A DNA stretch of 64,000 bases from Arachis hypogaea (lineage: Eukaryota; Streptophyta; Magnoliopsida; Fabales; Fabaceae): the NCBI RefSeq assembly GCF_003086295.3, contig NC_092051.1:74773772-74837771 (forward strand). Direction: 5' to 3'. The position numbers and the translations under genes are program-made. How positions within the stretch are numbered: position 1 is the first letter of the stretch; every line of letters begins with the position of its first letter. Below are positions 43,664 through 55,340 of this stretch, piece by piece. The notes beneath the pieces are model-generated. The model searched no databases. It was not told the origin of the DNA and was given only the letters and a program-made list of their open reading frames with translations.

Positions 43664-45301
43664 GGTAATTTTCTCTTCATAGATAATTTAATAAAAGAGT
43701 TGAGTAGATTTCTCAGTATTGCAAAGAGCTAAGTTTGGTGTTGCACACCAAAATAATTAAGGGGTGAATGTTGGATGCTAAGTTTGGTGTTCCACCAAAA
43801 ATTTCATTAAGAACATATTGCACCCTCAACGTGATCAGTATTGGCTCTAAACCATCAGAGAAACTGCTTAACAATTGTCATGTTTCTAGTTTTTAGTTGT
43901 TTTCTAGTTCATAGTTTGTTTTCTAGTCCATAGTTTATCTCCTTAATAAAAGTACTTGATGTTTCATGCATGTATTTATTCTGCTACATATAGAAGTAGG
44001 CAAGGAACTAAGTTTGGTGTTCCCACACCAACTTAGGTTCACAGAATCACAAGCATACATGCATGCTAACTGCCTCTCAAGTGCTTGGGGAACAAGCAAC
44101 TTTCAATATCTTTTGTAGGAAGTCATTCAATCTCTTGGAGGAAAAGGTACATCATCATGGACAGAGGAAGGACATGGAACCCAACAATGATGATGACACA
44201 GATGAAACAAACAGACTCCAAGAGGTTGTATTGTTCTCTGACTGATTCTAGTTCAAATATGTTAATTGAAAGTGCAAATGTCCCCTGTTGATTAGTATCT
44301 TTCTAGATTCATTTACTGTCTGCAAGTTTGTTTGTTTTCATGCTGTTATGGCTTACTAGTCTAAGTGCTTGATTCACTTTCATCTTACTTGAATTATATG
44401 CTTTGTTCCTCATGCTTGAATAAAAGAAAAATAACTGTGAAATAGAGAAAGAGTAAAAGTCTGGTATGATATGAGACAAAATAAGATTATGTGGTGGTAT
44501 GTGCTGGTTCATTAGGTGATTTATAAATAAGGCTGAATGCTGGCATGACTTTGTGATATAAACTTGAGTTACATTTCATGAGACTTGACAAATGAAAAAG
44601 GTCCAAAATGAAAGAAAAAAATGCAAAAGAAAGAAGCAAAAAAAAAAAAAAAAAAAAAGAAATACACAAGGCTAGGCACCAATGGCTGCAAATTTGGATA
44701 AATGCCTGTGATGTTCTTGTACAAAGATAAGCTTGGATAACTAGGTTCTAAGGGGTGCTTCATCACCCGGTAACTTGGGTTAACTAACCCGGGATTGCCA
44801 ACCGAAAGTCCACCATCAAGAGCTACTTTGAGACAAAGCATTTAGTAACCCAAAGAGGTGCTGGGCATCAATTTCCAAAGAACAAACAGAGATGAACAAA
44901 ATAAGCTAAATGCCTGTGATGTGTGTGTGCTAAGGAGAGGCTTGAGCAAGTAAGCCCATAGGGGTGTTTCAACACCTAGCATCTTGAACCAACTGGGGCG
45001 GGAATGTTGGCTGAAAGCTTACTCTAAAAAGTTGCCTTACCACATAGCATTAAGCCTCAGCCAAGAGAAAAAAATCCCAAGCAATAACAAGTCTCATTTT
45101 TTGTGTAATTCAAGTAAGGATCCAAAGGAATGTTGATGTCTCAGCCCCAGAATAAAAATCCCTAAGATACCATGCATAAAAATCCCATTTACCAGTATTC
45201 AATGTCTTCTAATAAAAGGCTTATACGCTTCTCTGCTTCTAGTAATTTTCCTTATGTTTTACTGCTTGCTTGGGGACAAGCAAGTTTTAAGTTTGGTGTT
45301 G
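43664..45301 (+). other. D2 3' UTR with hairpins and polypurine-like tract
   Basis: AAGTTTGGTGT at 43731, 43780 and 44010, each with a following CACCAAA or CACACCA fold-back arm, then GTGCTTGGGGAACAAGCAAC at 44081-44100. A 21-22 base A run sits at 44637-44658. Shared hairpin-rich text lies at 44730-45060 (GGTTAACTAACC, GGGGTGTTTCAACACC). The hairpin CTTGCTTG/CAAGCAAG (45265-45284) and AAGTTTGGTGTTG (45289-45301) abut the LTR. No gene. Confidence 0.65.
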
Positions 45302-47120
45302 TGATGACAAGTCATCATATACCCTTTTTAATAGTCTTTTTCTTTATTTTCATTTGGTTTTATACACTTTCTTGTAAACCTTGTGAATTTGGTGATACTT
45401 TGATTGGTTGTTTTGATTAATTGTAGGTGAAGAAAAGAAGAAAAGAAGAAAGCGTGGCCTAAGAAGTGTGGCTCAAAGAAGAAAAAGTTGGCCAAGAAAA
45501 GAGGAAGTGTGGTGCAACAAAACCATGAAGCTCCCTCCAAAGCTCACTAAGTGAGCGCTACACTTATCCTCAAGGGACCAAGGCATAAAGCTCAGCTCAC
45601 TTTGTGAGCTGAGCACAACATGAAGGCAAAAAAATAAGGAAAAGAAGACCAAGCTCAGCTCACAAAGTGAGCATTATCGAGAGCGCTAAGGAAGAAATTC
45701 AAAGAAAAATGATTTGCAAATGCATGCTCCAAGGCTTGAACCCATGACCCAAGGGAGAGTGTGGAGCGCTCCTTGCAAGGAAAATAAGCCAAAATTGGCC
45801 AAAATGCTACCAGCAAGTCTCGAACACGGAGGCTTCAGCAAGGAAGGTGCACTCCCAGCACCACTAGAGCGCTACCTTGAAAGATGTCTAAGACTTGGCA
45901 CGCGAAATATTTTAAGGGATCAAGGCGCACAATTTGGCACTAGCGCTCAGCTCACAAAGTGAGCTGAGTTCTCCCCTGATGCACCCAGCAACACGCACGC
46001 TACCATTCCTCACACTAAGTGCCAAAGCTCAGCTCACTTTGTGAGCTGAGCACTCCCCTGGAAGCAATTTCTTCATGGGCTGAAAATTCAACCAAAAATC
46101 CAATTTAATTCAAATCTTCACCAAATCAAAAGCCCATCCAAATTCCAAAATCCAAGAATAGAAAGTGTATAAATAGGAGTTAGATTGATGTAATTAGGGG
46201 GGGAGACTTTACTTTGAATTTTCCTTTTTAGCTTTCATTTTAATTTTGAAATTTTTGCTTTGAGTTGGTAATTTCAGAGAACTTGGGAGGAGAATTGATC
46301 TCTCTCCTTCTTGGTTCTTGCTTGAGCACTCTTTTATTTTCTTGCTTTGGATCTTGGGTGGAGAATTGAAGAACTTCTGTTTCAATCTCACCTTGAGATC
46401 TTGTTTAATTTTTCTGCACAATTGAAATTTCATTTTCTGTTTGATTCACTGCTTCATCTTCTACAGTTTTCTGCAATTTACTTTTCTTTGTTTCTTTAGC
46501 AATTGTTCTTGTTGGATCAAGGAAGGATTTGAGATCTAGAATTGTTATCTAGTCTCTTCCACTCCTGAGATTTTCAACCTCTTTTAATTTGCTGCAACTT
46601 AAGCATTGCTTTCCTGTTTTTAAATTCTTCAAGTCATTTTACTTCTCTGTTAAGATTTGCTTCACTGCAAGTCAAATTTCTCTTTTATGTTTAATGCACT
46701 TTAATTGTTCTTGTTTAATTCCTGCAAGTCCACGTCCCAATCCCTTTTACAATTCAAGCAATTTACATTTCTTGCACTTTAAGTTTTAGTCATTTATATT
46801 CCTTGCAAGTTAAGTTTCTGCACTTTATTTTACATGCTCTTTAAGATTCAGTTTCTTTATTTTCCTGCTCTTTAGTTTACTGCAATTTTCCCTTTCCCAA
46901 TTACATTTCATGCAATTTAGTTACTGTTAATCACAAACACTCAACCAATACTTGATTCGCTTGACTAAATCAACCACTAAACTAAAATTGCTCAATCCTT
47001 CAATCCCTGTGGGATCGACCTCACTCATGTGAGTTATTATTACTTGATGCGACCCGGTACACTTGCCGGTTAGATTTGTGTGTTTTGGTGGAAATTTATT
47101 TTTCACCAAAATACTCATCA
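45302..47120 (+). mobile_element. D2 3' LTR
   Basis: Same ends as the 5' LTR. It lacks about 116 bp after CACTTTCTTGTA near 45378 and has the 58 bp missing from the 5' copy (45705-45765). U5 hairpins at 47020-47033 and 47054-47069. TATAAATAG at 46168-46176. Confidence 0.92.
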
Positions 47121-49002
47121 GTTTGGTAAGCAAGTATTTGAGTGCTGCATGATCAGTGAACACAATTACTTTTGAGCCAATAAGATATGATCTAAACTTA
47201 TCAAAAGCAAAAACTATGGCTAAAAGTTCTTTCTCCGTGGTGGTATAGTTCCTTTGATTCTCATTAAGGACCTTACTAGCATAGTAAATAACATGTACTG
47301 GCTTGTCTTTCCTCTGTCCTAGAACAGCACCAACAGCAAAATCAGATGCATCACACATTAGTTCAAAGGGAAGATCCCAGCTTGGTGGTGCTATAATAGG
47401 TGCAAAGGAGAGTTTCTTCTTAAGTTCATCAAAGGCTACCATGCACTCTCTATCAAAAACAAAGGGAGTATTTGAGACAAGTAGGTTGCTAAAGGGTTTT
47501 GCAATCTTTGAAAAATCTTTGATAAACCTCCTATAGAACCCAGCGTGTCCCAAAAAACTTCAGATTGCTTTGACATTGCAAGGTGGAGGTAATTTTTCAA
47601 TTACTTGCAATTTTGCGTTGTCCACTTCTCTACCATCTTATGAAATCTTGTGACCAAGAACCACCCCTTCAGTTACCATAAAATGGCACTTCTCCCAGTT
47701 TAAAACCAGGTTGGTTTCTTGACACCTTTTTAGCACAAGAGCAAGATGGCATATGCAATTAGAATATGAGTTCCCAAACACAGAAAAGTTGTCCATGAAT
47801 AATTCTATGAACTTCTCAATCATGTCTGAAAAAATGGAGAGCATGCACCTTTGGAATGTTGCAGGTGCATTGTATAATCCAAAGGGCATTCTCCTATAAG
47901 CAAAGACACCATATGGACAAGTAAATGAAGTTTTTTCCTGATCCATGGGGTTTACAACAATTTGATTGTAGCCCGAATACCCATCCAGGAAGCAATAATA
48001 CTCATGTCCTGCCAATCTTTCAAGCATCTGGACCATGAAAGGTAGGGGAAAGTGATCCTTCCAGGTGGCTTCATTAAGTTTCCGGTAGTCAATGTACATA
48101 CGCCATCCGGTCACTGTCCTTGTGGGTATCAATTCATTCTTCTCATTTGCCACAACAGTGATCCCTCCCTTCTTAGGGACTACTTACACCGGGCTTACAC
48201 AAGGGCTATCTAAGATGGGGTAGATCACCCCTGCTTGCCACAATTTCAACACTTCTTTCTGAACCACTTCATTCATAGTTGGGTTCAGCCTCCTTTGTTG
48301 TTGTCTTGAAGGTTTGGCATCTTCTTCAAGTAAGATTTTATGCATACACATTGAAGGACTGATCCCTTTTAAATCTGCAAGTGTCCAGCCTATGGCATCC
48401 TTATGTTGCCTCAACACTTGGATAAGCTCCTCCTCTTGTTCTTTGCTCAGACTTGAATTTATGATTACTAGGTGAGTGTTTTTGGCACCCAGATATGCAT
48501 ATTTCAAACTAGGTAGAAAGGTTTTCAACTCTAATTTTGGTGCCTCTGCATCTTTGTTGTCTGTGGTGATTGGCATGATTGAATTTCTCATGGTTGCTTG
48601 TGGTGGTTCTCTATCTGGTGCTTGTTCCAGCTCAATGGTTCCTCCACATTGTTTTTCTTCCAAGACTCCTTGAACTATTTGTTCCATGGTGTCTATTAGC
48701 ATGCATTCTCCTATGGATTCTTTTGGGTAACTCATTGCTTTAAAGACATTGAAGACCATTTTCTCCTCATACAAACTCAAGACTAGTTTCCCTTTTTGCA
48801 CATCAATGATGGCTCTAGCAGTAGCTAGAAATGGTCTTCCTAGGATAATTGACGTGTTGGCCTCTTCTTTCATATCCAGCACAATGAAATCAGCAGGGAA
48901 AATGAATTCTCCCACCTTCACTAGCAAGTCTTCCACCACCCCATGTGGAAACTTAAATGTTCTGTCAGCCAATTGGAGTGCCATTCTTGTTGGCTTCGCT
49001 TC
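47121..49002 (-). pseudogene. Element B protease end, RT and RNase H
   Basis: From 49002 the minus strand gives the end of the protease (ADFIVLDMKEEANTSIILGR), then the linker and RT. RT blocks are RLNPTMNEVVQKEVLKL, MYIDYRKLNEATWKDHFPLP, YCFLDGYSGYNQI, RRMPFGLYNAPATFQRCM and the catalytic site LFMDNFSVFG, where the second Asp has become Asn. RNase H shows CDASDFAVGAVLGQRKDKP and [20 protein letters not shown] up to ALKYLLTK, where D2 is inserted. In-frame stops lie at 48182-48184, near 47638 and near 47556; the frame is otherwise kept. Dead by several independent changes. Confidence 0.88.
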
Positions 49003-51493
49003 TGATGAGTCGAATTCACACCCCATTCAAAATTTGTGAATTAGTCCTTTTGGCAAGCGTACCAAAATTATCGTCAAGTAATAACCCACAGTGGAGTGGG
49101 ATCGTATCCACAGAGATTGGCAAATTCGAGCAGTTTTAATCAATTGATGAATTAGTCAAGCGGATCAATATGATTGTAGAGTGCAGAATTGTAAATAACA
49201 TAAATGTAAATGACTAGAATATAAAGAAAAGCAATAAAGTGCAGAAATATAACTGGTAGAAAGTAAAGGGCAAAATCATAAATGACTTAAATGTAAATGG
49301 GAATGGGGAATTGCTGAATGTAAAAATAAGCTGTAAAGAAAAGGATAGATAAGAATGGGGAAATTCATTGAGATTGGGAGGTGTTGTCTCTTTGGATCAA
49401 ATCTAGCTTATATACTCTTCAATCATGCAACTCATTGACCTCTTGGCAATCATGATTGATTGAGCCCCAATCCCTTGGTGACTCAATCTCTCAGATCTTG
49501 ATCAATAGCCAATTCCTTGGTCTAATTGTTCATGAAGAGAGATATGCTTGGTCCTTGATTATACCACACACCATTATAGGTCCAAGTAGAGGGAGGATTA
49601 TATGTCACATATCCAAACACCAAAACCCAGATTCTACTCTAGTGTTAGAAGGGATTTCAAGCATGGTTTCATGTTTCCTTTCCCAAGGTTCCCATGAAAC
49701 CCAATTGCATTCAATCTCTTTCCCAAGATAATTGAATACTAAGCATTAAGAACGAAATTCCTTCTAGCAAATCAAAGATAAGATGAAGAGAAGAAGAATT
49801 TCACTACTATCAATCCATCAAGTACAACAGAGCTCCCTCTCTCAATGAGGGGGAAGTTAGGTACTCATAGCTCAAAAAGTACTCAAAAGTGAAGTGTAAA
49901 AATGGATCTAAAACTGACTGCTTAACCCCCTTCTTCAGTACTCCTTGGGGGTATTTATACTACTCCTAGTAAAATAAAAGAATTACAAAAGTGAAAAAGG
50001 AAAATTACATTTTAGAGGGAAAAGAGAACATTCAATAAGCATGACTTCTCAACTGGCGTGTGGCTGGCACTTTTCTGGCGTGTCACGTGCCCTTCACTTC
50101 CAGCTTGGTGTGCCACGCCTAATCCTTCAAGTGGCATGCTCGTCCCTCTCTCAATCTTGGCGTGCCACGCCTTCGAACTCAACTGGCACGCCATAGTGGA
50201 TTTCTTGTATTGGCGTGCCACGCCTTCGAACTCAAGTGGCACGCCCCTTGCCTTTCTCACTTATCTTTGCCTCTGGAAACTTGTACTGGCATGCCACGCC
50301 CAAGGTCTGGCATGCCACGCCCTTGCTTTATGCTTGGCTAGGCTTCTCTGGAATGTTGAACTAGCGTGGCACGCCCAGGGTCTGGCGTGCCACGCCCCTT
50401 TTGTGAGTGAGTAGTTCCTCTGTTTGGCATGCCACGCCACGAACTTAAGTGGCACACCCCAATGCTTCGCTTTGAATGACACTGGCATGCCACGCCTGGT
50501 TACTCAAGTGGCACGCCCAATTGAAGAATGGTGAGTGGCGTGCCACGCCTTCGATACCAAGTGGCACGCCCCATGTAATTGGCCTCCTTCATCCTCTCTG
50601 GAAACTTATACCAGCGTGCCACGCCCATGATCTTGTCTTGGTTCCAGTAGTTGGCATGCCACGCCTCAGTCTTCAAGTGGCACGCCATAGGGAAATGCTA
50701 AGGTTGGCGTGCCACGCCTTCGAACTCAAGTGGCACGCCCAGTCCTTGCTTTTGGTCCTTTGTGCATTGGCGTGCCACGCTTGGTTGCTCAAGTGGCACG
50801 CCCAGTCTTCAATTGCCTTTAGCCCCTTCTCTGGATTGTTGTACCAGCATGCCACACTATGCTGCTCAAGTGGTACGCCCATGGATTTGTGAACTCTTCA
50901 AGCTTGGCGTGCCACACATGGGTTCTCAAGTGGCACGTCCAAGTGACTTCTTGGGGCTGGCGTGCCACGCCTTCGACACCAAGTGGCACGCCATAGTGAA
51001 GGTTCTTCTTGGAATGGTGAGTTGGCATGCCACGCCTTTTTGCTCAAGTGGCACGCCCATAGTAATTGATTGGCCAGGCGTGCCACGCCCAGCTTGGGGT
51101 GCGACGCCCCTTTTGTGTCCTCAATTGTAGCTCTCTAGGATTTTGTATTAGCGTGCCATGCCCAGTCTCTGGCGTGCCACGCCCACATGCATGCTTGAAC
51201 TTCTTCTCTGGACTTTAGTACTGGCGTGCCATGCCCAGCTCCTGGCGTGCCACGCCAGTGCATTTTTGTGGCGTTTGCTTCAAGTGGCATGCCAGTTTCA
51301 CACGCCCAGCTTCTTGTTTGTCTTCTACCCATTTTTTGATGCTTTTCTCATCTGAAATTCAGCACAACTCATCTCAAAGTAGTGTACCATAATATTCATC
51401 AAATAATGCATGAATTGTACTGATCAAATGAGATTTATGCTCTTTTATGGTCTTCTTTATGCAAGAAAGAAGGGTAGATGATGCAAGTCATCA
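49003..51493 (-). mobile_element. Solo LTR of the B family in the B protease gene
   Basis: 2491 bp with TG and CA ends and a 5-bp TSD GCTTC at 48998-49002 and 51494-51498. Minus orientation: start TGATGACTTGCATC at 51493, end ATTCGACTCATCA at 49003. U5 hairpins: arms CCCAC/GTGGG (49085-49100) and TTTTGG/CCAAAA (49048-49067). TATA box (minus TATAAATAC) at 49951-49959. The palindrome array of GGCGTGCCACGCC is at 50055-51300. Removing it with one TSD copy rejoins protease codons KMKIEEA and KPTRMALQLAD in frame. Long frames in the array are artefacts. Confidence 0.92.
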
Positions 51494-51663
51494 GCTTCCT
51501 CAATCTTCATCTTTCTCATCATGGTTAGGGACATGAAATTTATGCTAGCCCCTAAGTCATACAAAGCTTTCTCAATAGTGATATCCCTATAATGCAGGGG
51601 ATTTAAAAACTCTCTGGGTCTTTCAACTTTTGAGGAAGCTTCTTCTGTATGATAGCGCTGCAT
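51494..51663 (-). pseudogene. Element B protease, N-terminal part
   Basis: Minus-strand frame with ITIEKALYDLGASINFMSLT, the retropepsin active site with DLGAS as in G. It is in a different phase from the preceding gag frame, which ends at 51603 after KLKDPESF, so a frameshift lies near 51610-51640. It is cut by the solo LTR after KMKIEEA. Confidence 0.8.
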
Positions 51664-53460
51664 TCCTCGGCCAATACTATGGTATCTTTTGCCTCCCAGT
51701 TCATCTTTCTTGTTATAAGCTCCTTCAAAAATTTGGCATAGAGTGGCATTTGTTCTAATGCCTCAGCAAATGGTATGTTGATTTGGAGCTTCTTGAAGAT
51801 CTCTAGGAACTTAGAGAATTGGCCGTCTTTCCCACCTTTTCCCAGTCTTTGTGGGTATGGTGCTTTTGGCACATAAAGCTTCAAGACTGGTTTTGGTTGA
51901 GGTGGAGCAGGGATCTCTTCTTCATCCTTATTTCCATGCTTTTCTGCAACTTCTTCATGGTTGTCTTTGCTTGGGGTTCCTTCCTCCACAACCTTCCCAC
52001 TTCTTAGTGTAACGACCTTGCATTCTCCTCTTGGGTTAGCCATGGTATCACTGGGAAATGTGTGTGTGGGGAGTAGGATTTGCTTGGATAAAATCCCCAC
52101 TTGTGCTTTCAACTTTGAGATTGCTTTGCCTTGATTTTTTAGATTTGACCTATATTCTTCTTGATTAGCGTCAATCCTTCTTTCAGTTTGTGCTTTTCTG
52201 TCCATGAGGGTGGAGACTGCCCCTGTAATCTGTGATGACAGTTGTGCTATTGCAGCCTCCATCCTCTCAAAGTTGCTCTTGATTTCACATGGTTGCATAG
52301 TTGAGGGTGGTGTGTCTTGATTGAGGTTATTGTGTATGGGTTGGTTGCTATGGTATGATGTGTTTTTTGAGTTATGGTAAGGTCTATGGTTCCCTGTTTG
52401 ATGGTTGGGGTTGTGGGTGGAATGCTGATTTGATGGATAAGGTTTGTTGTGGTCCTGGTTGTGGTTTTGTTGGTTTTCCCACCCAAAATTTGGGTGGTTC
52501 TTCCAACCTGGGTTGTATGTCTTAGAGTGTGGGTCATATGGTGGTCTGGATGAATTATTCACATAATTGGCTTGTTCCCAGTCACCTTCAGATTCTGGTG
52601 CATTCCCTTCTTGTTGAGGAGTTTGGTCTTGAATGACTGAGGCTTGATTGGCCTCCATCCTCTTGGTTAAGGCTGCTATTTGGGCTACAATTTCCTTGTT
52701 CTGAGCTAACAAAGAATCTACAGAGTTGAGTTCTAGCACTCCCTTCTTCTGAGTCCTTTCTGAAGCATAGAAATACTCATTTTCAGCTACAGACTCAGTG
52801 ACATCTATGGCCTCTTCAATGGTTTTCTTTTTTTTTGAGTGAGCCTCCTGAAGAATGATCCACGGCCTTCTTTGATTCATAGGATAGCCCTTCATAAAAG
52901 ATATGTAGTTGTACCCACTCATTGAACATTTCTGGTGGGCATCTTCTTGTCAGATCTTTGAATCTCTCCCATGCTTCATAGAGTGTTTCCCCATCTTGTT
53001 GTCCGAAGGTTTGCACCTCAGCTCTCAGCTTGTTGATTCTTTGTGGAAGGTAAAATCTTGTAAGGAATCTGTTCACGACCTCCTCCCATGTAGTTAGGCT
53101 CTTCTTGGGGAATGATTCTAACCACTTTGCTGCTTTATCTCTGAGTGAGAAAGGGAACAAGAGTAGTTTGTAGATTTCAGGGTGTACCCCGTTGGACTTT
53201 ACAGTATCACATATCCTCAAGAATATGTTGAGATGTTGATTAGGGTCTTCTTGGGCAGTTCCTCCATATGAGTAATTATTCTGAACAAGTGTGATGAGCT
53301 TAGGCTTCAGCTCAAAATTATTGGCATGAATTATTGGCTTTAGGATGCTGCTGCCACAATTTCCTGGGTTTGGGTTGATATAGGAGCCTAAGACTCTCCT
53401 TTCTTGCCTAGTATGATTGCCAACTTCTTCTTCAACATGGTTATGTGCTTCTTCTTCCAT
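51603..53460 (-). pseudogene. Element B gag, frameshifted
   Basis: Starts MEEEAHNHVEEEVGNHTRQE at 53460. The capsid domain (DKAAKWLESFPKKSLTTWEE, RFYLPQRINKLRAEVQTF, YEAWERFKDLTRRCPPEMF) runs to about 52830. There an A/T homopolymer (minus GGAAAAAAAGAAAACC-like run near 52826) shifts the frame after HSSGGSLKK. The second frame continues with TIEEAIDVTESVAENEY, an Asn/His/Gln-rich linker (PNFGWENQQNHNQDH), a coiled-coil-like stretch and the pre-protease block AEALEQMPLYAKFLKELITR. No zinc knuckle, as in G. Frames in other phases are shadows. Confidence 0.88.
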
Positions 53461-53864
53461 GGTGGTTTCTAGATTTTCCTCTACTATTTCCTCAACAATT
53501 ATGCCTTTGCCTCTTGCTTCCTTTCTTCGCCTAAGGAGGGTCCTCTCAACTTCACTATCAAAGGGAGATGAAGTCTCTCATCTTCTACCTGTCATACAAT
53601 TGGCAAATAACCAGCAGGGAACAAGTGCAGTAGGGAAAACCTTGTTGAGATTAGTGATTAGCTTTGTTGATGTAATTAATCGAACAGTTAGAAGAGTGGA
53701 AATATGGATGATGAATAAAAATAATCAAGAAGAAAGAAATAGAACTCAGAGTGGAAAGCAAAAAAAATAAAAGGTGCTAAATAAAAGAAAATAAAATAAC
53801 AAGGAATTTAAATTGCTTAATCTAGCTCTCCAATCAATTTAATCACTGTCAAATTTAAGCCAAT
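53461..53864 (-). other. Element B leader
   Basis: Between primer site and gag ATG. No AAGTTTGGTGT copy is seen here, unlike G and H. The 117-codon plus-strand frame is a shadow. Confidence 0.5.
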
Positions 53865-53881
53865 CTCCGACAACGGCACCA
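53865..53881 (-). promoter_or_regulatory. Degenerate primer binding site of element B
   Basis: The minus strand reads TGGTGCCGTTGTCGGAG, three mismatches to the tRNA-Asp complement, in keeping with the age of B. Confidence 0.8.
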
Positions 53882-53888
53882 TAAAATT

Positions 53889-55340
53889 TGCTGAATCCAA
53901 TTCACACCCCATTCAAAAATTGGTGAATTAGTTCTTTTGGCAAGCGCACTAAAATTATCGTCAAGTAATAACCCACAGTGGAGTGGGATTGTATCCATAG
54001 AGATTGGAAAATTCAAGCAGTTTTAATTAATTGATGAATTAGTCAAGTGGATCAATATGATTGTGAAGTGCAGAATTGTGAATGACATAAATGTAAATGG
54101 CTAGAATATAGAGAAAAGCAATAAAATGCAGAAATGGAAATGGCAGAATGTAAAGTGCAGAATCATAATTGACTTGAATGTATAATTAAGCTATAAAGAA
54201 ATGGATAGATAAGAATGGGGAAATTCATTGAGATCAGGAGATGTTGTCTCTGTGGATCAAATCTAGCTTATATCCTCTTCAATCATGCAACTCATTGACC
54301 TCTTGGCAATCATGATTGATTGAGCCCAAATCCCTTGGTGACTCAATCTCTTAGATCTTCATCAATAGCCAATTCCTTGGTCTAATTGCTCATGAAGAAA
54401 GATATGCTTGGTCCCTGATTATACCACACACCATCATAGGTCCAAGTAGAGGGAGGATTATATGTCACACATCCAAATACCAAAACCCATATTCTACTCA
54501 AGTGTGACAAGGGATTTCAAGCATGGTTTCATGTTTCCTTTCCCAAGGTTCCCATGAAACCCAATTGCATTCAATCTCTTTTCCAAGATAATTGAACACT
54601 AAGCATTAAGAATGAAATTCCTTCTAGCAAATCAAAGAGAAGATGAAGAGAAGTACTCAATGAGAGGGAAGTTAACTACTCATAGCTCAAGGAAAAGAAC
54701 TCAAAAGTGAAGTGTAAAAGTGGATCTAAAACTAACTGCTCAACCCCTTCTTCAGTACTCCTTGGGGGTATTTATACTAGTCCTAGTAAAATAAAAGAAT
54801 TACAAAAGTGAAAAAGGAAAATTACATTTTGGAGGGAAAAGAAGCTCAATAAGTGTGACCCCACAATTGGCGTGTGATTTGCGCTCTAGTGGCGAGTCAC
54901 GTGCTCTTCAATTTTAGCTTGGTGTGCCATGCCCAGCCCTTCAAGTGGCACGCTCGTCTTCACTAACAAACTTGGCGTGCCACGCCTTCGAGCTCAAGTG
55001 GCACGCCCTAGTCTTTTTCCACTTCTCTTTGACTCTGGAAACTTGAACTAGCGTGGCACGCCCAGGGTTTGGCATGCCACGCCCTTGCTCTATGCTTGGC
55101 TAAGCTTTTTTGGAAAGTTGCGTGGCACGCCCAGGGTCTGGCGTGCCACGCCCCTTTGTGTGTGAATGGTTCCTCTGTTTGGCGTGCCACGCCACGAACT
55201 CAAGTTGCACGCCCCAATGCTTCTTTGCTCTCTGAATGACACTGGCGTGCCACGCTTGGGATTCAAGTGGCATGCCTAAGTGAAGAATAGTGAGTGGCGT
55301 GCCACGCCTTCGATACCAAGTGGCACGCCCCATATAATTG
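53889..55340 (-). mobile_element. Element B 5' LTR, interrupted by F
   Basis: The 3' end is at 53889 (minus GGATTCAGCA). It matches the solo LTR from 49003 on, with U5 hairpins at 53935-53954 and 53972-53987, the TATA box at 54768-54776 and the palindrome array from 54870. The match stops at 55340, where F starts after ATTGG; the rest lies beyond the window. A stretch near 54180 lacks about 45 bp found in the solo LTR. Confidence 0.85.

Larger units (their letters stand above)
40327..47120 (+). mobile_element. Element D2: complete non-autonomous LTR retrotransposon
   Basis: 6794 bp, TSD GTTTG at 40322-40326 and 47121-47125, inserted in the RNase H of element B, whose LLTK codons rejoin QESKPR across it. 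Order: 5' LTR (1877 bp), tRNA-Asp primer site, leader, one ORF, conserved block, 3' UTR, AAGTTTGGTGTTG, 3' LTR (1819 bp). No pol. The LTRs are nearly identical apart from two indels, so the insertion is recent. Same family as D1. Confidence 0.93.
2376..55340 (-). mobile_element. Element B: old Athila-like Ty3-gypsy retrotransposon, host of the nest
   Basis: All minus-strand pol and gag pieces between 38850 and 53460 lie in one order, and the env-position ORF pieces at 37546-37691 and 8292-8345 fit the same order. The element runs from its 5' LTR at 55340-53889 to its 3' LTR at 7358-2376. It is interrupted by A, a CACTA element, the C complex, D2, a solo LTR of its own family and F. After the TSDs are removed, the flanks of D2 and of the solo LTR rejoin in frame. 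Its genes have a homopolymer frameshift and several in-frame stops, so it is dead. Both ends are incomplete here because A and F were inserted in the LTRs. Confidence 0.8.

Noticed and set aside
44569..44841. 90-codon minus-strand ORF with a poly-Phe run
   Set aside because: Created by the A run at 44637-44658 in the UTR.
50055..51300. CRISPR-like array of regularly spaced palindromic repeats
   Set aside because: Spacers are themselves repeated and the array is inside a plant LTR with TSD; no cas genes. It is an LTR-internal repeat.
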